Below the pieces are notes generated by a model. That model did not search any database, was not told the origin of the DNA, and worked only from the letters and a program-made list of their open reading frames with translations. A program made the position numbers and the translations under genes. Source: Candidatus Symbiopectobacterium sp. NZEC151 (GTDB lineage Bacteria; Pseudomonadota; Gammaproteobacteria; Enterobacterales; Enterobacteriaceae). From it: a DNA stretch of 64,000 bases. This document shows, one piece after another, positions 38,448 to 47,618 of this stretch. The stretch lies in the NCBI RefSeq assembly GCF_025962655.1, contig NZ_JAGFPE010000001.1, positions 1,240,001-1,304,000 of the forward strand, in the 5' to 3' direction. Position 1 is the stretch's first letter, and each line of letters opens with the position of its first letter.

Positions 38448-39458
38448 ATGCAGACGAATGCTATCACAAGCACCCATCATGAAAATACCGCCATACAACA
38501 TTACCATCGTGAAACCCAATCAAATGAGACGCTAAATCAGATATCCACTGTCTCTAACTCTCAAGAAGATCATACGCTACACAAGCCTTGTTCAAGCTCA
38601 TCCGATACGCAACGATCGTTACTTTGTTCTGTACGTGAATTTTTTTCTCCGTCATCATCAGCATCGACACAGAAAGCAACACCTGAAGAACTGAGGTTCA
38701 TAGAGGAAGGGAGGTCATTGGTACTAAAAAGTGATAAGTTAATTCAACAAAATCAGCAATACAATAATTTTTCATTTTCCACTGCGCCCTCATGCGGATG
38801 GAAAACGATATTTGGATTGGGCTTACTTGCAGGTGCCAGTGTAAGTTGCGGCGCTTTTTTGTGGGCGCGACAACAAAACAATATAGTACCTGGTAATAGT
38901 TGCCCACCAAATGACCACTCACCGTTAAGTCCATTTTCAATGCCCCTATCGTCGGCGACACAGTCAACAACCGAAGCTATGCAATTCAGACCCGACACGG
39001 ATCAATCCGCACAAAAAGCAGAAGCGTTAACCTCAAGCGCGAGTACGATAAAATCAATACAATCAATGAGAAAGAACCCAAGGGGAGATTTTTTTAAACA
39101 AACAAAAGTGTGTGATAATTCAACAACTCATTATAAAGATTGCCATGTCAGGCATATTAATACTGATAACTACCAGAGATATTGCTTCCTTTACTCAAAA
39201 GAAAAGCCCTGTGAAAATCCAGAGGATGTCAATAAACCAGTGGTGAGAGTGGTCGAACCCCAAAGAAATATAGACACAAAAAAACTTAACATTAAACAAA
39301 GGATAAAAAGCACTCAACTCGATAGCTGTACACAAAAGAATAGTTTATGTATACCCTATCCCTTAGAGGAGAACCCTGACATTTACATTCAGAAATGTTA
39401 TGACTATGAAACCAAGTCCAGTTGTTTGATAAAATTAAAAGACTACCAAACAGAGTAA
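38448..39458 (+). CDS. Orphan AT-rich protein with one TM segment, 336 residues
   Basis: I do not recognise this protein. Its first 80 residues are polar and rich in Ser, Thr, Gln and His (THHENTAIQHYHRETQSNE, SSSSDTQRSLL), resembling unstructured N-termini of secreted effectors. A single hydrophobic stretch, WKTIFGLGLLAGASVSCGAF, lies near residues 118-140, then a second Ser/Thr-rich linker and a Cys- and Lys-rich C-terminal region with at least eight cysteines (for example KVCDNSTTHYKDCHV and YSKEKPCENPED). GGAG precedes the ATG. Codon use is AT-rich, unlike its neighbours. No hrp box or other virulence promoter was seen. Confidence 0.65.
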   Translation: MQTNAITSTHHENTAIQHYHRETQSNETLNQISTVSNSQEDHTLHKPCSSSSDTQRSLLCSVREFFSPSSSASTQKATPEELRFIEEGRSLVLKSDKLIQQNQQYNNFSFSTAPSCGWKTIFGLGLLAGASVSCGAFLWARQQNNIVPGNSCPPNDHSPLSPFSMPLSSATQSTTEAMQFRPDTDQSAQKAEALTSSASTIKSIQSMRKNPRGDFFKQTKVCDNSTTHYKDCHVRHINTDNYQRYCFLYSKEKPCENPEDVNKPVVRVVEPQRNIDTKKLNIKQRIKSTQLDSCTQKNSLCIPYPLEENPDIYIQKCYDYETKSSCLIKLKDYQTE

Positions 39459-39788
39459 TATTTTAACCAATGTCCGACAAATCCTCGCCCAATGTGGGTG
39501 GGGATGGTGGCACAATTATCGAACTCAGCAGTAAAACGATCTGGCATTCGTCGCCGTAATCCGTACCATACGCGCCATACTTATACATGCAGGTTGCTTT
39601 CTGCAAGAACCAACCCCTGGTTGATCACTACACAAAGGGAGCATGAAAATGCACAATAGGTATATGAAATCTAGGGCAAATGGATAGAAGACCTGAATGC
39701 AGATCGGGTCGGAATGCTGAATAAACGGCTTTCCCTGTGCATCGATTTGCCCCTGTGGTGCCCCCCAAGCGTTTGGAAAAGAAATAAA
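39459..39788. other. Gene-free stretch upstream of ttcA
   Basis: 330 bp marking the return from AT-rich to core composition. An open frame runs into ttcA from 39714 but has no family support. No terminator, RNA or mobile-element end was recognised. Confidence 0.4.
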
Positions 39789-40721
39789 ATGCAAGAAAAT
39801 CAACAAATTAATCAAAAGCAGCAATACAACCTCAACAAACTGCAAAAGCGTTTACGCCGCAACGTGGGTGAAGCGATCGCTGACTTCAATATGATTGAAG
39901 AGGGTGACCGCATTATGGTGTGTCTCTCCGGCGGTAAAGACAGTTACACGCTGCTGGAAATACTGCGTAATCTGCAACAGAGCGCCCCGGTGAATTTTTC
40001 ACTGGTGGCCGTCAATCTCGATCAGAAACAGCCGGGTTTCCCTGAGCATATTTTGCCGCAGTATCTCGACAGTCTGGGCGTCGAATACAAGATTGTCGAA
40101 GAGAACACCTACGGCATCGTGAAGGATAAGATCCCTGAAGGGAAAACCACCTGCTCGCTCTGCTCACGGCTGCGTCGCGGTATTCTCTACCGCACGGCGA
40201 CCGAGTTGGGAGCCACCAAAATTGCGCTGGGTCACCACCGCGACGATATCCTGCAAACGCTGTTTCTCAATATGTTCTACGGTGGCAAGCTAAAAGGGAT
40301 GCCGCCCAAGCTGATGAGCGACGACGGTAAACACGTGGTGATTCGCCCATTGGCCTACTGTCGCGAAAAAGATATCGAACGTTTTGCCGAAGCGCGTGCG
40401 TTCCCGATCATCCCCTGCAATCTGTGCGGATCGCAGCCTAATCTGCAACGTCAGGTGATCAAGGATATGCTGCGCGATTGGGATAAACGTCATCCCGGTC
40501 GCATTGAGACCATGTTCACTGCCATGCAAAACGTGGTGCCTTCCCATTTGGCCGATCATCAGCTTTTCGATTTCAAGGGAATTCAGCACGGCAGCGAAGT
40601 GATTGACGGTGGCGATTTGGCGTTCGATCGTGAAACGCTTCCGCTCCAGCCGGTCGGTTGGCACCCCGAGGACGATGCCGTTGCCGAACCTGAGCGCCTT
40701 AACGTTATCGAAATCAAATAA
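39789..40721 (+). CDS. ttcA: tRNA 2-thiocytidine(32) synthetase TtcA
   Basis: Iron-sulfur enzyme that thiolates cytidine 32 in several tRNAs using ATP. The PP-loop SGGKDS is near residue 47 and the cluster cysteines are in [12 protein letters not shown] near 122-125 and CNLCGSQPN near 213. It is 310 residues and nearly identical to E. coli TtcA through most of its length. The ATG at 39789 (MQENQQIN) matches the E. coli start. It neighbours FnrS and zntB as in E. coli, although dbpA is missing between them. Confidence 0.97.
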   Translation: MQENQQINQKQQYNLNKLQKRLRRNVGEAIADFNMIEEGDRIMVCLSGGKDSYTLLEILRNLQQSAPVNFSLVAVNLDQKQPGFPEHILPQYLDSLGVEYKIVEENTYGIVKDKIPEGKTTCSLCSRLRRGILYRTATELGATKIALGHHRDDILQTLFLNMFYGGKLKGMPPKLMSDDGKHVVIRPLAYCREKDIERFAEARAFPIIPCNLCGSQPNLQRQVIKDMLRDWDKRHPGRIETMFTAMQNVVPSHLADHQLFDFKGIQHGSEVIDGGDLAFDRETLPLQPVGWHPEDDAVAEPERLNVIEIK

Positions 40722-40756
40722 TGCCAGGGCACTGCGGTGCCCGCCTGACCTTCAGG

Positions 40757-40878
40757 CAAAAAAAATGCCGACATAAACGTCGGCATGGTGTGAATCAATT
40801 GTGCTATGCAGTAATTCAAAAAAGGAAGTAAGACAATATGGAGCGCAACGCCCATCGCTTGACGTTGCATTCACCTGC
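40757..40878 (-). ncRNA. fnrS: FnrS anaerobic small RNA
   Basis: Hfq-dependent small RNA induced by FNR, which in E. coli represses mRNAs of aerobic metabolism and oxidative-stress enzymes. Read on the minus strand it starts GCAGGTGAATGCAACGTC at 40878. It continues through GATGGGCGTTGCGCTCC and CTTACTTCCTTTTTTGAAT, segments I remember as identical in E. coli FnrS, and ends in an ATGCCGAC/GTCGGCAT hairpin plus eight T. About 122 nt, the E. coli length. It lies between ttcA and zntB, as in E. coli (zntB-fnrS-dbpA). Confidence 0.93.
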
Positions 40879-40913
40879 GAGAGTGATAGTGCCGTACCTG
40901 AGTGCATGAAATG

Positions 40914-40927
40914 TTGATATTTCTCAA
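40914..40927 (-). promoter_or_regulatory. FNR box of fnrS
   Basis: TTGATATTTCTCAA matches the FNR consensus at 9 of 10 fixed positions. Its centre is about 42 bp upstream of the FnrS 5' end, the standard activating position, with TATCAC-like -10 sequence between. Confidence 0.85.
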
Positions 40928-40995
40928 TATATTCAATTTTTTTTGAAGACACTCAACATAATGTGATAGCAAACGCAGTAACTCGTTGGAAAATT

Positions 40996-41979
40996 TCATA
41001 GCCATTTACTGCGCTTTAACCACAGGGCAACGCCCCCCACCAAGGCGAGCAACATCAGGCAAAAGGTGATAAACCCCATGGATGAGCCACCGCCGGGGAT
41101 CCCGCCCAGATTGACGCCAAACAGCCCGGTTAAGAAGGTGGTTGGCAAAAATATCATCGCCAACACCGACATACTGTAGGTGCGTCGATTCAGCGCCTCT
41201 GTCATCTGTGAGGTAATTTCATCGGCCAGCACGGTGGTGCGGGCAACGCTGGCGTCCAGATCGTCCAATCCGCGCCCAAGGCGTTCGGCAATTTCCTGCA
41301 TCCTGCGGCGATCGTCATCGCCCATCCAGGCCAGGCGTTCGCCAGAAAGGCGGGAAAAGACATCGCGCTGCGGTGTCATGTAGCGCCGTAGCACAATCAG
41401 TTGCTTGCGAATCAATGCCAGCGTGCCGCGCGCCGGAATTTTCTGCTCCAGCAGGTCATCTTCCAAATCGATGATTTTTTCGTGCAGGTCGTCGATAAAT
41501 TCACTGGTTTGGTCTGTCAGCGCTTCCGCCACCGACACCAGCCAGCTGCCGCTGTCGGTGGGCCCGTTGCCCTCCTGCAAATCGGTCAGCACATCATTGA
41601 TAGCGGCAATTTTACGACGGCGCGTTGAGATAATCAGCGTATCCGTGATAAAGACCCGCACGGCCACCAGTTGGTCTGGGCGCGAATCGGCATTGAGGTT
41701 GATGCTGCGCAGGGTGATAAGTGTCCCCTCCCCCAGGCGCGTGACCCGAGGGCGCGCACTCTCTCCGGCCAGTAAATTACGAATGCCGTCAGGCAGCAGC
41801 GGCGTTTCATTCAACCAGCGCGCACTGCCGGGCAGGCTGTAATCCAGGTGCAGCCAGCAAGGATGCGTGCTATCGACCTGCCCCTCCGCCGAAATCGGTT
41901 TGATTCCGCCCTGCCCATCCAACTGGCAGGCATGAACCGCCTCTGAATCCTGCAATATTTTTCCTTCAAACGGCTTCAT
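40996..41979 (-). CDS. zntB: Zinc transporter ZntB
   Basis: CorA-family pentameric zinc transporter of the inner membrane, 327 residues as in E. coli. It has a long cytoplasmic N-terminal funnel domain, then two C-terminal TM helices: [20 protein letters not shown] followed by the selectivity motif FGVNLGG (GVN in place of CorA's GMN) and [21 protein letters not shown]. The C-terminus is the basic KRSKWL. Downstream on the same strand lies fnrS with its own promoter. Confidence 0.95.
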   Translation of the reverse strand: MKPFEGKILQDSEAVHACQLDGQGGIKPISAEGQVDSTHPCWLHLDYSLPGSARWLNETPLLPDGIRNLLAGESARPRVTRLGEGTLITLRSINLNADSRPDQLVAVRVFITDTLIISTRRRKIAAINDVLTDLQEGNGPTDSGSWLVSVAEALTDQTSEFIDDLHEKIIDLEDDLLEQKIPARGTLALIRKQLIVLRRYMTPQRDVFSRLSGERLAWMGDDDRRRMQEIAERLGRGLDDLDASVARTTVLADEITSQMTEALNRRTYSMSVLAMIFLPTTFLTGLFGVNLGGIPGGGSSMGFITFCLMLLALVGGVALWLKRSKWL

Positions 41980-42146
41980 GTTTTTCTCTCCTACAGCCCT
42001 TACGCTACAACATCACAATGACGGTGATACCGTAACGGTTTTACAACAGCTAAAGCCTAGCGATAATTAGATTTTTCGCAAATTCAATCAGTAACAAAAT
42101 CGCTCCCGGTCGTTACGCGTGTGCTTTATCGTCGAATAGCACATTT

Positions 42147-42160
42147 TTGACACATATCAC
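42147..42160 (+). promoter_or_regulatory. Possible FNR site upstream of uspF
   Basis: TTGACACATATCAC matches 8 of 10 FNR consensus positions and lies 74 bp before the uspF start. It is only suggestive. Confidence 0.35.
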
Positions 42161-42233
42161 TGCCCGTTTGTAAAAACCGGCTACAGTGTAGATGAGCTCT
42201 TGTTTCCGCATCAGATAATAAACAGGAGGTGAT

Positions 42234-42668
42234 ATGTATAAGACCGTGCTCGTTCCCATCGACATATCTGAAAATGAGTTAACGCAACGCGTTGTTACGC
42301 ACGTAGAGGCGTTGGCGAAGCTCCATGACACCTACGTGCACTTTGTTACCGTGCTCCCTTCATACCCCTACTACACCACCCTTGGTGTTACCTATCCTGC
42401 CGGGCTGCCCGATATTGAGGAGATGAAACGCAACACCAGCGCGGCATTTACCGAGGTTATCAAGCGTTTTAACCTGCCGGAAGACAGGGTTATGCCTCAC
42501 ATCATGACCGGCACGCCCAAGGAGCAGATCCTGAAGCTTGCTGATTCGCTTGATGCTGACCTCATCATCATAGGCTCCCACCGCCCCAGCGCCACAACCT
42601 TTTTACTGGGATCCAACGCGGCCGCCGTGGTGCGACACGCCACCTGTTCGGTGCTTGTCGTTCGCTAG
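42234..42668 (+). CDS. uspF: Universal stress protein F
   Basis: Cytosolic ATP-binding universal stress protein, 144 residues, the E. coli UspF length; UspF is linked to fimbria-mediated adhesion and motility. The start VLVPIDISENELTQRVV and the C-terminal nucleotide-binding loop GSHRPSATTFLLGSNAAAVV match the UspF/UspG group. A near-perfect AGGAGGTGAT ribosome site precedes the ATG, pointing to strong translation. An inverted repeat follows the stop. Confidence 0.95.
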   Translation: MYKTVLVPIDISENELTQRVVTHVEALAKLHDTYVHFVTVLPSYPYYTTLGVTYPAGLPDIEEMKRNTSAAFTEVIKRFNLPEDRVMPHIMTGTPKEQILKLADSLDADLIIIGSHRPSATTFLLGSNAAAVVRHATCSVLVVR

Positions 42669-42672
42669 CCGT

Positions 42673-42699
42673 AGGCAGCCCGCGCAAAACGGGCTGCCT
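42673..42699. terminator. Hairpin between uspF and mppA
   Basis: AGGCAGCCCG and CGGGCTGCCT form a perfect 10-bp stem with a 7-base loop between the two convergent genes. No T-run follows, so its termination strength is uncertain. Confidence 0.6.
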
Positions 42700-42711
42700 A
42701 ATCGCTGACAG

Positions 42712-44367
42712 TTACGACCCGTGTTTCAGGATATAGAGGGTATGGCTGTAAGCCACGTCTTCGGGATTGGTGATCGGGTAGCCTTTTACCCAGGGTTTGA
42801 TCAAACGGCCGTTAGTGTATTGATAGATAGGGGCGATAGGCGCGGCGTCCAGCAGCAGATTCTCGGCCTGGTTATACAGCGTGTTGCGCGCTGCCGCATC
42901 GGTTTTCATGCTGGCATCGTTGACCACCCGATCGTAATCCGCACTGCGAAAACGCGCAATATTTCCACTGTGCGTTGAGGTCAGCAATGACAGAAACGTC
43001 GAGGCCTCATTGTAGTCGCCCACCCAGGACGCACGGATCACGTCGAAATCACCGCTGTTGCGGCTATTGATATAGGTTTGCCACTCCTGATTGGTCAACT
43101 TGACGTTGACGCCCAGCTTTTGCTTCCACATCGAGGCGATGGCGATAGCGATTTTCTGATGGTTTTCCGCCGTGTTGTACAGCAGTGACAGCGTTAGCGG
43201 GCGATCGGGCCCGTAGCCTGCCGCGGCCATCAGCGCTTTGGCCTGCATATCCAACTCTTCCTGCGAGTAGTGCTGCAACAGGTTAGCTTCAGGTGTAAAG
43301 CCTGCCGTCACATCAGGCGTAAAGCGGTAGGCCGGTTTCTCTCCGGTGCCGAGCACTTTTTCGGCAATGATCTTGCGATCGATCGCATAGGAGAGCGCCC
43401 GGCGCACGCGCGCATCATTGGTTGGCGCACGCTGAGTATTAAAGGCGTAGTAGTAGGTTCCCAACTGCTCCGGCGTGTACACCTGCCCCGGCACATCCTT
43501 AAGCAGCTTCTGGTACATCTGTTTGGGGAAGGATTCGGTGATATCGATATCGCCCGCCAGATAGCGCTTGGTAGCGTTGGATTCCTGATTGATCGGCACA
43601 AAAGTCACCTTGGTCAACCGGGTGTTGGCACGATCCCAGTAGTAAGGGTTAGGCGCCAGCACCAGCTTCTCGTTAACCACACGCTCTTTTAACGCAAAAG
43701 CGCCGTTACCCACCAGATTTCCCGGTTTAGTCCAGTCGTTACCAAATTGTTCAACGGTTTTCTGGTGCACCGGAAACAGGCTGAAATGGGCAACGAGGTT
43801 AACAAAGTAAGGCACCGGCTTATTCAACTGCACACGTAGCGTATGGGCATCCACCGCCGTCACGCCTAACTGGTCGGGAGCCTGAGTCCCGGCAATGATC
43901 TGCTCGGCATTGACGATTCCCGCCAGACGGGCAAACCAGGCGAACGGCGAGGTGTTAGCGGGATCAACCAAACGCCGCCAACTGTAGACAAAATCCTGTG
44001 CGGTCACCGCATCGCCATTCGACCAGCGTGCATCATCACGCAGCGTAAACAGAAAGGTGCGGTTGTCATTGGTTTGCCAGCGCAGCGCAACGCCGGGGAT
44101 CGCCCGTCCTTGTGCGTCCTGATTCAGCAGCCCTTCAAACAGATCGCGCGACACCTGCGCCTCGGGCAAGCCGACCGCTTTAATCGGATCCAGAGAGGCG
44201 GGTTCATCTTTGATATGGCGGACAATTTCCTGCTTATCCGCCAATATCGCATCGGCGGGCACGCTGGCCGCTACCGCACTGCCCGTTATCGAGCCCAAAA
44301 TGACCGCCAGCAGGCTGCGTGATACGCCCCGTTTCAGCCCGGTATTATTAGGGTATTGCATAGCCAT
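42712..44367 (-). CDS. mppA: Periplasmic murein tripeptide-binding protein MppA
   Basis: OppA-like periplasmic binding protein that delivers murein tripeptide (L-Ala-D-Glu-mDap) to the Opp importer for recycling. It has an N-terminal signal peptide (LLAVILGSITGSAVAA). The SBP_bac_5 family core closely follows E. coli MppA, including HIKDEPASLDPIKAVGLPEA near residue 50 and DITESFPKQMYQKLLKDVPG near 270. The length is 551 against 537 residues, the extra being before the signal peptide; an ATG two codons on (44361) has better ribosome-site spacing. It is divergent from mpaA, which processes the imported peptide. Confidence 0.93.
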   Translation of the reverse strand: MAMQYPNNTGLKRGVSRSLLAVILGSITGSAVAASVPADAILADKQEIVRHIKDEPASLDPIKAVGLPEAQVSRDLFEGLLNQDAQGRAIPGVALRWQTNDNRTFLFTLRDDARWSNGDAVTAQDFVYSWRRLVDPANTSPFAWFARLAGIVNAEQIIAGTQAPDQLGVTAVDAHTLRVQLNKPVPYFVNLVAHFSLFPVHQKTVEQFGNDWTKPGNLVGNGAFALKERVVNEKLVLAPNPYYWDRANTRLTKVTFVPINQESNATKRYLAGDIDITESFPKQMYQKLLKDVPGQVYTPEQLGTYYYAFNTQRAPTNDARVRRALSYAIDRKIIAEKVLGTGEKPAYRFTPDVTAGFTPEANLLQHYSQEELDMQAKALMAAAGYGPDRPLTLSLLYNTAENHQKIAIAIASMWKQKLGVNVKLTNQEWQTYINSRNSGDFDVIRASWVGDYNEASTFLSLLTSTHSGNIARFRSADYDRVVNDASMKTDAAARNTLYNQAENLLLDAAPIAPIYQYTNGRLIKPWVKGYPITNPEDVAYSHTLYILKHGS

Positions 44368-44565
44368 TCACCTCATCCATCATCAGGTTACGGTATCAGT
44401 CACAGTGTATTGCAACCATGATAGCGGGAAATGGGCTATGCCGCCTTATTGGGTTGGCGCTCTGTGTGTATCAATGCGAAACGGGGCACGAATAAGACTT
44501 TTTTCATCACACCGTTTATGATGAAGTAGTCAAATAAATGACCACAATAAGGCTTGGGCATCATC

Positions 44566-45297
44566 ATGACGGGCACGAGTTTACTGACACCACGCCACCA
44601 GCGTGGACCCCTTAAGATATCCGGTGAACGCTATGGTTCATCCGCGCTGGGCGCGCCGTTACTCTACTTCCCTGCCGAGCACGCCAGCAGCGATACCGGA
44701 CTGATTCTCGCGGGCACCCACGGCGATGAAGCCGCATCGATCGCCGTTCTCTCCTGCGCCTTGCGTAGCCTGCTCCCCGGACAGCGCCACCAGCATCTGG
44801 TGCTGTGCGTTAATCCGGATGGTTGCCAGCTTGGTCTGCGCGCCAACGCCAATGGCGTTGATCTGAACCGGAATTTCCCCACCGGTAACTGGCAGGAGGC
44901 CAATACGGTCTACCGCTGGAACAGCGCCACGCCTGAACGCGACGTGCAGCTTTCCACCGGCGCCTATCCCGGCTCCGAGCCTGAAACCCAGGCACTGTGC
45001 TCGCTGATTGAACGTCTCGATCCGGCCTGGATTGTCACCTTCCACGAACCGCTTGCCTGCGTTGACGACCCGGACCGTTCTTCGCTGGCAGGATGGCTGT
45101 CACAGGCCTTCTCGTTGCCACAGGTCGAGCATATTGGTTATCCCACGCCAGGCTCTTTTGGCAGTTGGTGCGCAGAGCACCAGTTGCCCTGCATTACCTT
45201 AGAGCTGCCCGCCGTTTCCGCCGATGATGCCAGCGAACGCTATCTGTCCCCGTGTGTCACCTTGTTGCAACAAAAGTTTTTATATCAATGTTGCTAA
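44566..45297 (+). CDS. mpaA: Murein tripeptide amidase MpaA
   Basis: Cytoplasmic zinc carboxypeptidase of the M14 family that splits L-Ala-gamma-D-Glu-mDap to release diaminopimelate during peptidoglycan recycling. Zinc-site and substrate motifs: LAGTHGDEAAS near residue 50 (His and Glu ligands), NPDGCQLGLRANANGVDLNRNFP near 88-110, and WIVTFHEPLACVDDP near 158. It is about 243 residues. In E. coli mpaA lies beside ycjG (L-Ala-D/L-Glu epimerase), which is absent here; instead mpaA is divergent from mppA and followed by tpx. The start at 44566 is preferred over TTG at 44554. Confidence 0.92.
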   Translation: MTGTSLLTPRHQRGPLKISGERYGSSALGAPLLYFPAEHASSDTGLILAGTHGDEAASIAVLSCALRSLLPGQRHQHLVLCVNPDGCQLGLRANANGVDLNRNFPTGNWQEANTVYRWNSATPERDVQLSTGAYPGSEPETQALCSLIERLDPAWIVTFHEPLACVDDPDRSSLAGWLSQAFSLPQVEHIGYPTPGSFGSWCAEHQLPCITLELPAVSADDASERYLSPCVTLLQQKFLYQCC

Positions 45298-45350
45298 TGT
45301 TGCCCTACACTGATGACCGTGTTAACCACCTGTAATTGAAGGACAAAGAA

Positions 45351-45854
45351 ATGTCAAAAAATGTGCATTTTCAAGGCAATCCTGTCACTGTAGCCGGAAG
45401 CTTTCCTGAAAAAGGCGGTAAGGCTCCTGCCTTCACACTGGTTGCCAAGGACCTTTCCGATGTCGCGCTCACCCAGTTCGCCGGTAAGCGTAAAATCCTG
45501 AATATCTTCCCAAGTATCGATACGGGTGTCTGCGCCGCTTCCGTGCGCAAATTTAACCAATTGGCTTCTGAGCTGGATAACACTGTAGTGCTGTGTATCT
45601 CCGCCGATCTGCCGTTTGCACAATCGCGTTTCTGCGGTGCAGAAGGTCTGAACAACGTGGTCGTGCTCTCTTTGCTGCGCGGTGCGGAATTCAAGGACAA
45701 CTACGGCGTCGCTATCGCCGCTGGCCCGCTGCACGGGCTGACCGCGCGCGCTGTGGTGGTGTTGGATGAGCAAGATAACGTGCTGCACAGCGAGTTGGTG
45801 AACGAGATCACCACCGAACCTGATTATGATGCCGCGCTGGCCGCACTGAAATAA
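45351..45854 (+). CDS. tpx: Thiol peroxidase Tpx
   Basis: Atypical 2-Cys peroxiredoxin that reduces lipid hydroperoxides, recycled by thioredoxin. It is 167 residues. The peroxidatic cysteine is in [18 protein letters not shown] near residue 60 and the resolving cysteine in [14 protein letters not shown] near 94. The ATG at 45351 with AAGGA upstream is the family start; a TTG at 45336 is the only longer option. It is convergent with tyrR, sharing a terminator. Confidence 0.97.
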   Translation: MSKNVHFQGNPVTVAGSFPEKGGKAPAFTLVAKDLSDVALTQFAGKRKILNIFPSIDTGVCAASVRKFNQLASELDNTVVLCISADLPFAQSRFCGAEGLNNVVVLSLLRGAEFKDNYGVAIAAGPLHGLTARAVVVLDEQDNVLHSELVNEITTEPDYDAALAALK

Positions 45855-45868
45855 GCCTCAGCGGATAA

Positions 45869-45900
45869 AAAGAAACGGCTGCCAAAGGCAGCCGTTTTTG
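45869..45900. terminator. Bidirectional terminator between tpx and tyrR
   Basis: AAACGGCTGCC-aaa-GGCAGCCGTTT with A- and T-runs on the outer sides, between the two convergent stop codons. Confidence 0.92.
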
Positions 45901-45904
45901 TTGG

Positions 45905-47476
45905 TTACTCATCCGCCTCATCGGTGGATTTTCGCTGGCTCAAGCCGTATTCACGCAATTTGTTGGCAATGGCGGTATGGGAAACACCCAGACGTTTTGC
46001 CAGTTTACGCGTGCTGGGATAAGCCTGATAAAGGCGGGTCAGCACCGAGCGTTCAAAGCGCTTGCTGATATCATCCAGTGAACCTTCAAGCAAATCATCG
46101 CTCTGTACGGTATCGAGAGTGAACGAAGGAAGATCGATATCCTGCACGCGCAGTTCACGCCCTTCCAACTGAGTCAATGCACGATACACCGTGTTCTTCA
46201 ACTGGCGCACATTACCCGGCCACCCGTACTGCGGCAGCAGATGATACAGTTCCGGCGCAATGCGTGGTCGGGCAATGCCCTGTTCATCGGCAAAACGCGC
46301 CACAAACAGTTCGGTGAGCGCCATGATATCTGCCGGACGTTCGCGCAGTGGCGGCAAGGTGAGCATCAGTACGTTAAGCCGGTAATAGAGATCTTCACGA
46401 AACTCACCGCGCTGCACCAGTTCCAGCAGGTTTTTCTGCGTGGCGCAAATCACCCGGACATTAACGTGCACCTCGTGCTCTTCCCCTACCCGACGGAAGG
46501 TGCCGTCATTGAGAAAACGCAGCAGCTTGGTTTGCATCTGCGGCGACATTTCACCCACCTGATCCAGCAGCACCGACCCGCCATTGGCCTGCTCAAAGAA
46601 GCCTTTTTTGCCTTCCAGCGCATTGGGATAAGCGCCCGGTGCGTGGCCGTACAGTTCACTTTCCATCACATCGTCAGGCAGTGAAGCACAATTGAGCGCC
46701 AAGAAAGGCTTTTTGCCGCGAGAACTGCGCAGATGGCACGCACGGGCCAGCATATCTTTACCGGTTCCGGTATCACCCACGATCAGCAGCGGCGCATCGA
46801 GCATCGCCAACTTTTTGCCTTGCTCAACCACCTGCCGCATTTTCGGGCTGACGGCGACGATATGATTAAATTCATTCTCATCGTTAACCGCCAGATCTTG
46901 TAACTGACGGCCCATGCGCACCGCCGATTTCAGCATGACCAGCGCACCGGCAATCACGCTTTCGCCCGCTTCATTATCCAAGTGCACCGGCGTGATTTCC
47001 AACAGGAAATCCTGCCCGCGAATCACCACACGCTCCGCTTCCAGCCTGCGCTCATCGTGCTCCAGCCAGCGTGTGAAGTTGTAATTGGGGATCAACTGGC
47101 TAATGGTGACCGCACTGATGCTGTCAGCCGATTGCTCAAACAGCGCCAACATCGCTGGATTGAACAATTCAATGTTGCCTTTCAGATCGAGAGAGAAAAC
47201 CGGCTCAGGCATCGATTCCAACACGGCGCTCATCGCCCGTTGCTCTCGCTCGGAAGGCATGAACGCCACGGTGCGCACATCGCGCACGCTTTCGATCCGT
47301 CGAATTTCCGCCATCAGTACGCGAAAATCGTCAAATCCGAGCGTGGCAAAATTCAGGTAAATCCGTCCGGCGGGGTCAATTTCAATGCCACGCAAATCAA
47401 TAGCGCGCGAGGCCAGTAAATCTAACAACTCGCGCGTCAGGCCAATTCGATCTTCACAAAAGACTTCCAGACGCAT
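45905..47476 (-). CDS. tyrR: Aromatic amino acid regulator TyrR
   Basis: Transcription factor controlling aromatic amino acid synthesis and uptake with tyrosine, phenylalanine and ATP as effectors. It is 523 residues: an N-terminal ACT domain (MRLEVFCEDRIGLTRELLD), a PAS domain near 80-190, a central AAA+ domain with Walker A GDTGTGKD near 235 and the Walker B region SVLLDQVGEM, and a C-terminal helix-turn-helix (RKLAKRLGVSHTAIANKL near 490). The sigma-54-contact GAFTGA loop is replaced by GAYPNALE, as expected for TyrR. It follows ycjX-ycjF as in E. coli. Confidence 0.96.
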   Translation of the reverse strand: MRLEVFCEDRIGLTRELLDLLASRAIDLRGIEIDPAGRIYLNFATLGFDDFRVLMAEIRRIESVRDVRTVAFMPSEREQRAMSAVLESMPEPVFSLDLKGNIELFNPAMLALFEQSADSISAVTISQLIPNYNFTRWLEHDERRLEAERVVIRGQDFLLEITPVHLDNEAGESVIAGALVMLKSAVRMGRQLQDLAVNDENEFNHIVAVSPKMRQVVEQGKKLAMLDAPLLIVGDTGTGKDMLARACHLRSSRGKKPFLALNCASLPDDVMESELYGHAPGAYPNALEGKKGFFEQANGGSVLLDQVGEMSPQMQTKLLRFLNDGTFRRVGEEHEVHVNVRVICATQKNLLELVQRGEFREDLYYRLNVLMLTLPPLRERPADIMALTELFVARFADEQGIARPRIAPELYHLLPQYGWPGNVRQLKNTVYRALTQLEGRELRVQDIDLPSFTLDTVQSDDLLEGSLDDISKRFERSVLTRLYQAYPSTRKLAKRLGVSHTAIANKLREYGLSQRKSTDEADE

Positions 47477-47618
47477 TAACAGCTACCTTCTTCCAGGGGA
47501 ATGGATATCACAGGCATCATACCGCGTCCCCTTCCACGGATGAAGCCACCTGTCAGCAAAAGTTGACAGGTGGCAACATCTTTTTTTCCGTTGACGGTGT
47601 TTCGAGCGTTCGTGGGCG

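Noticed and set aside
40757-40786. Terminator first considered to belong to zntB
   Set aside because: The sequence upstream of it is FnrS with its own promoter, so the terminator belongs to that RNA, although zntB transcripts may also end there.
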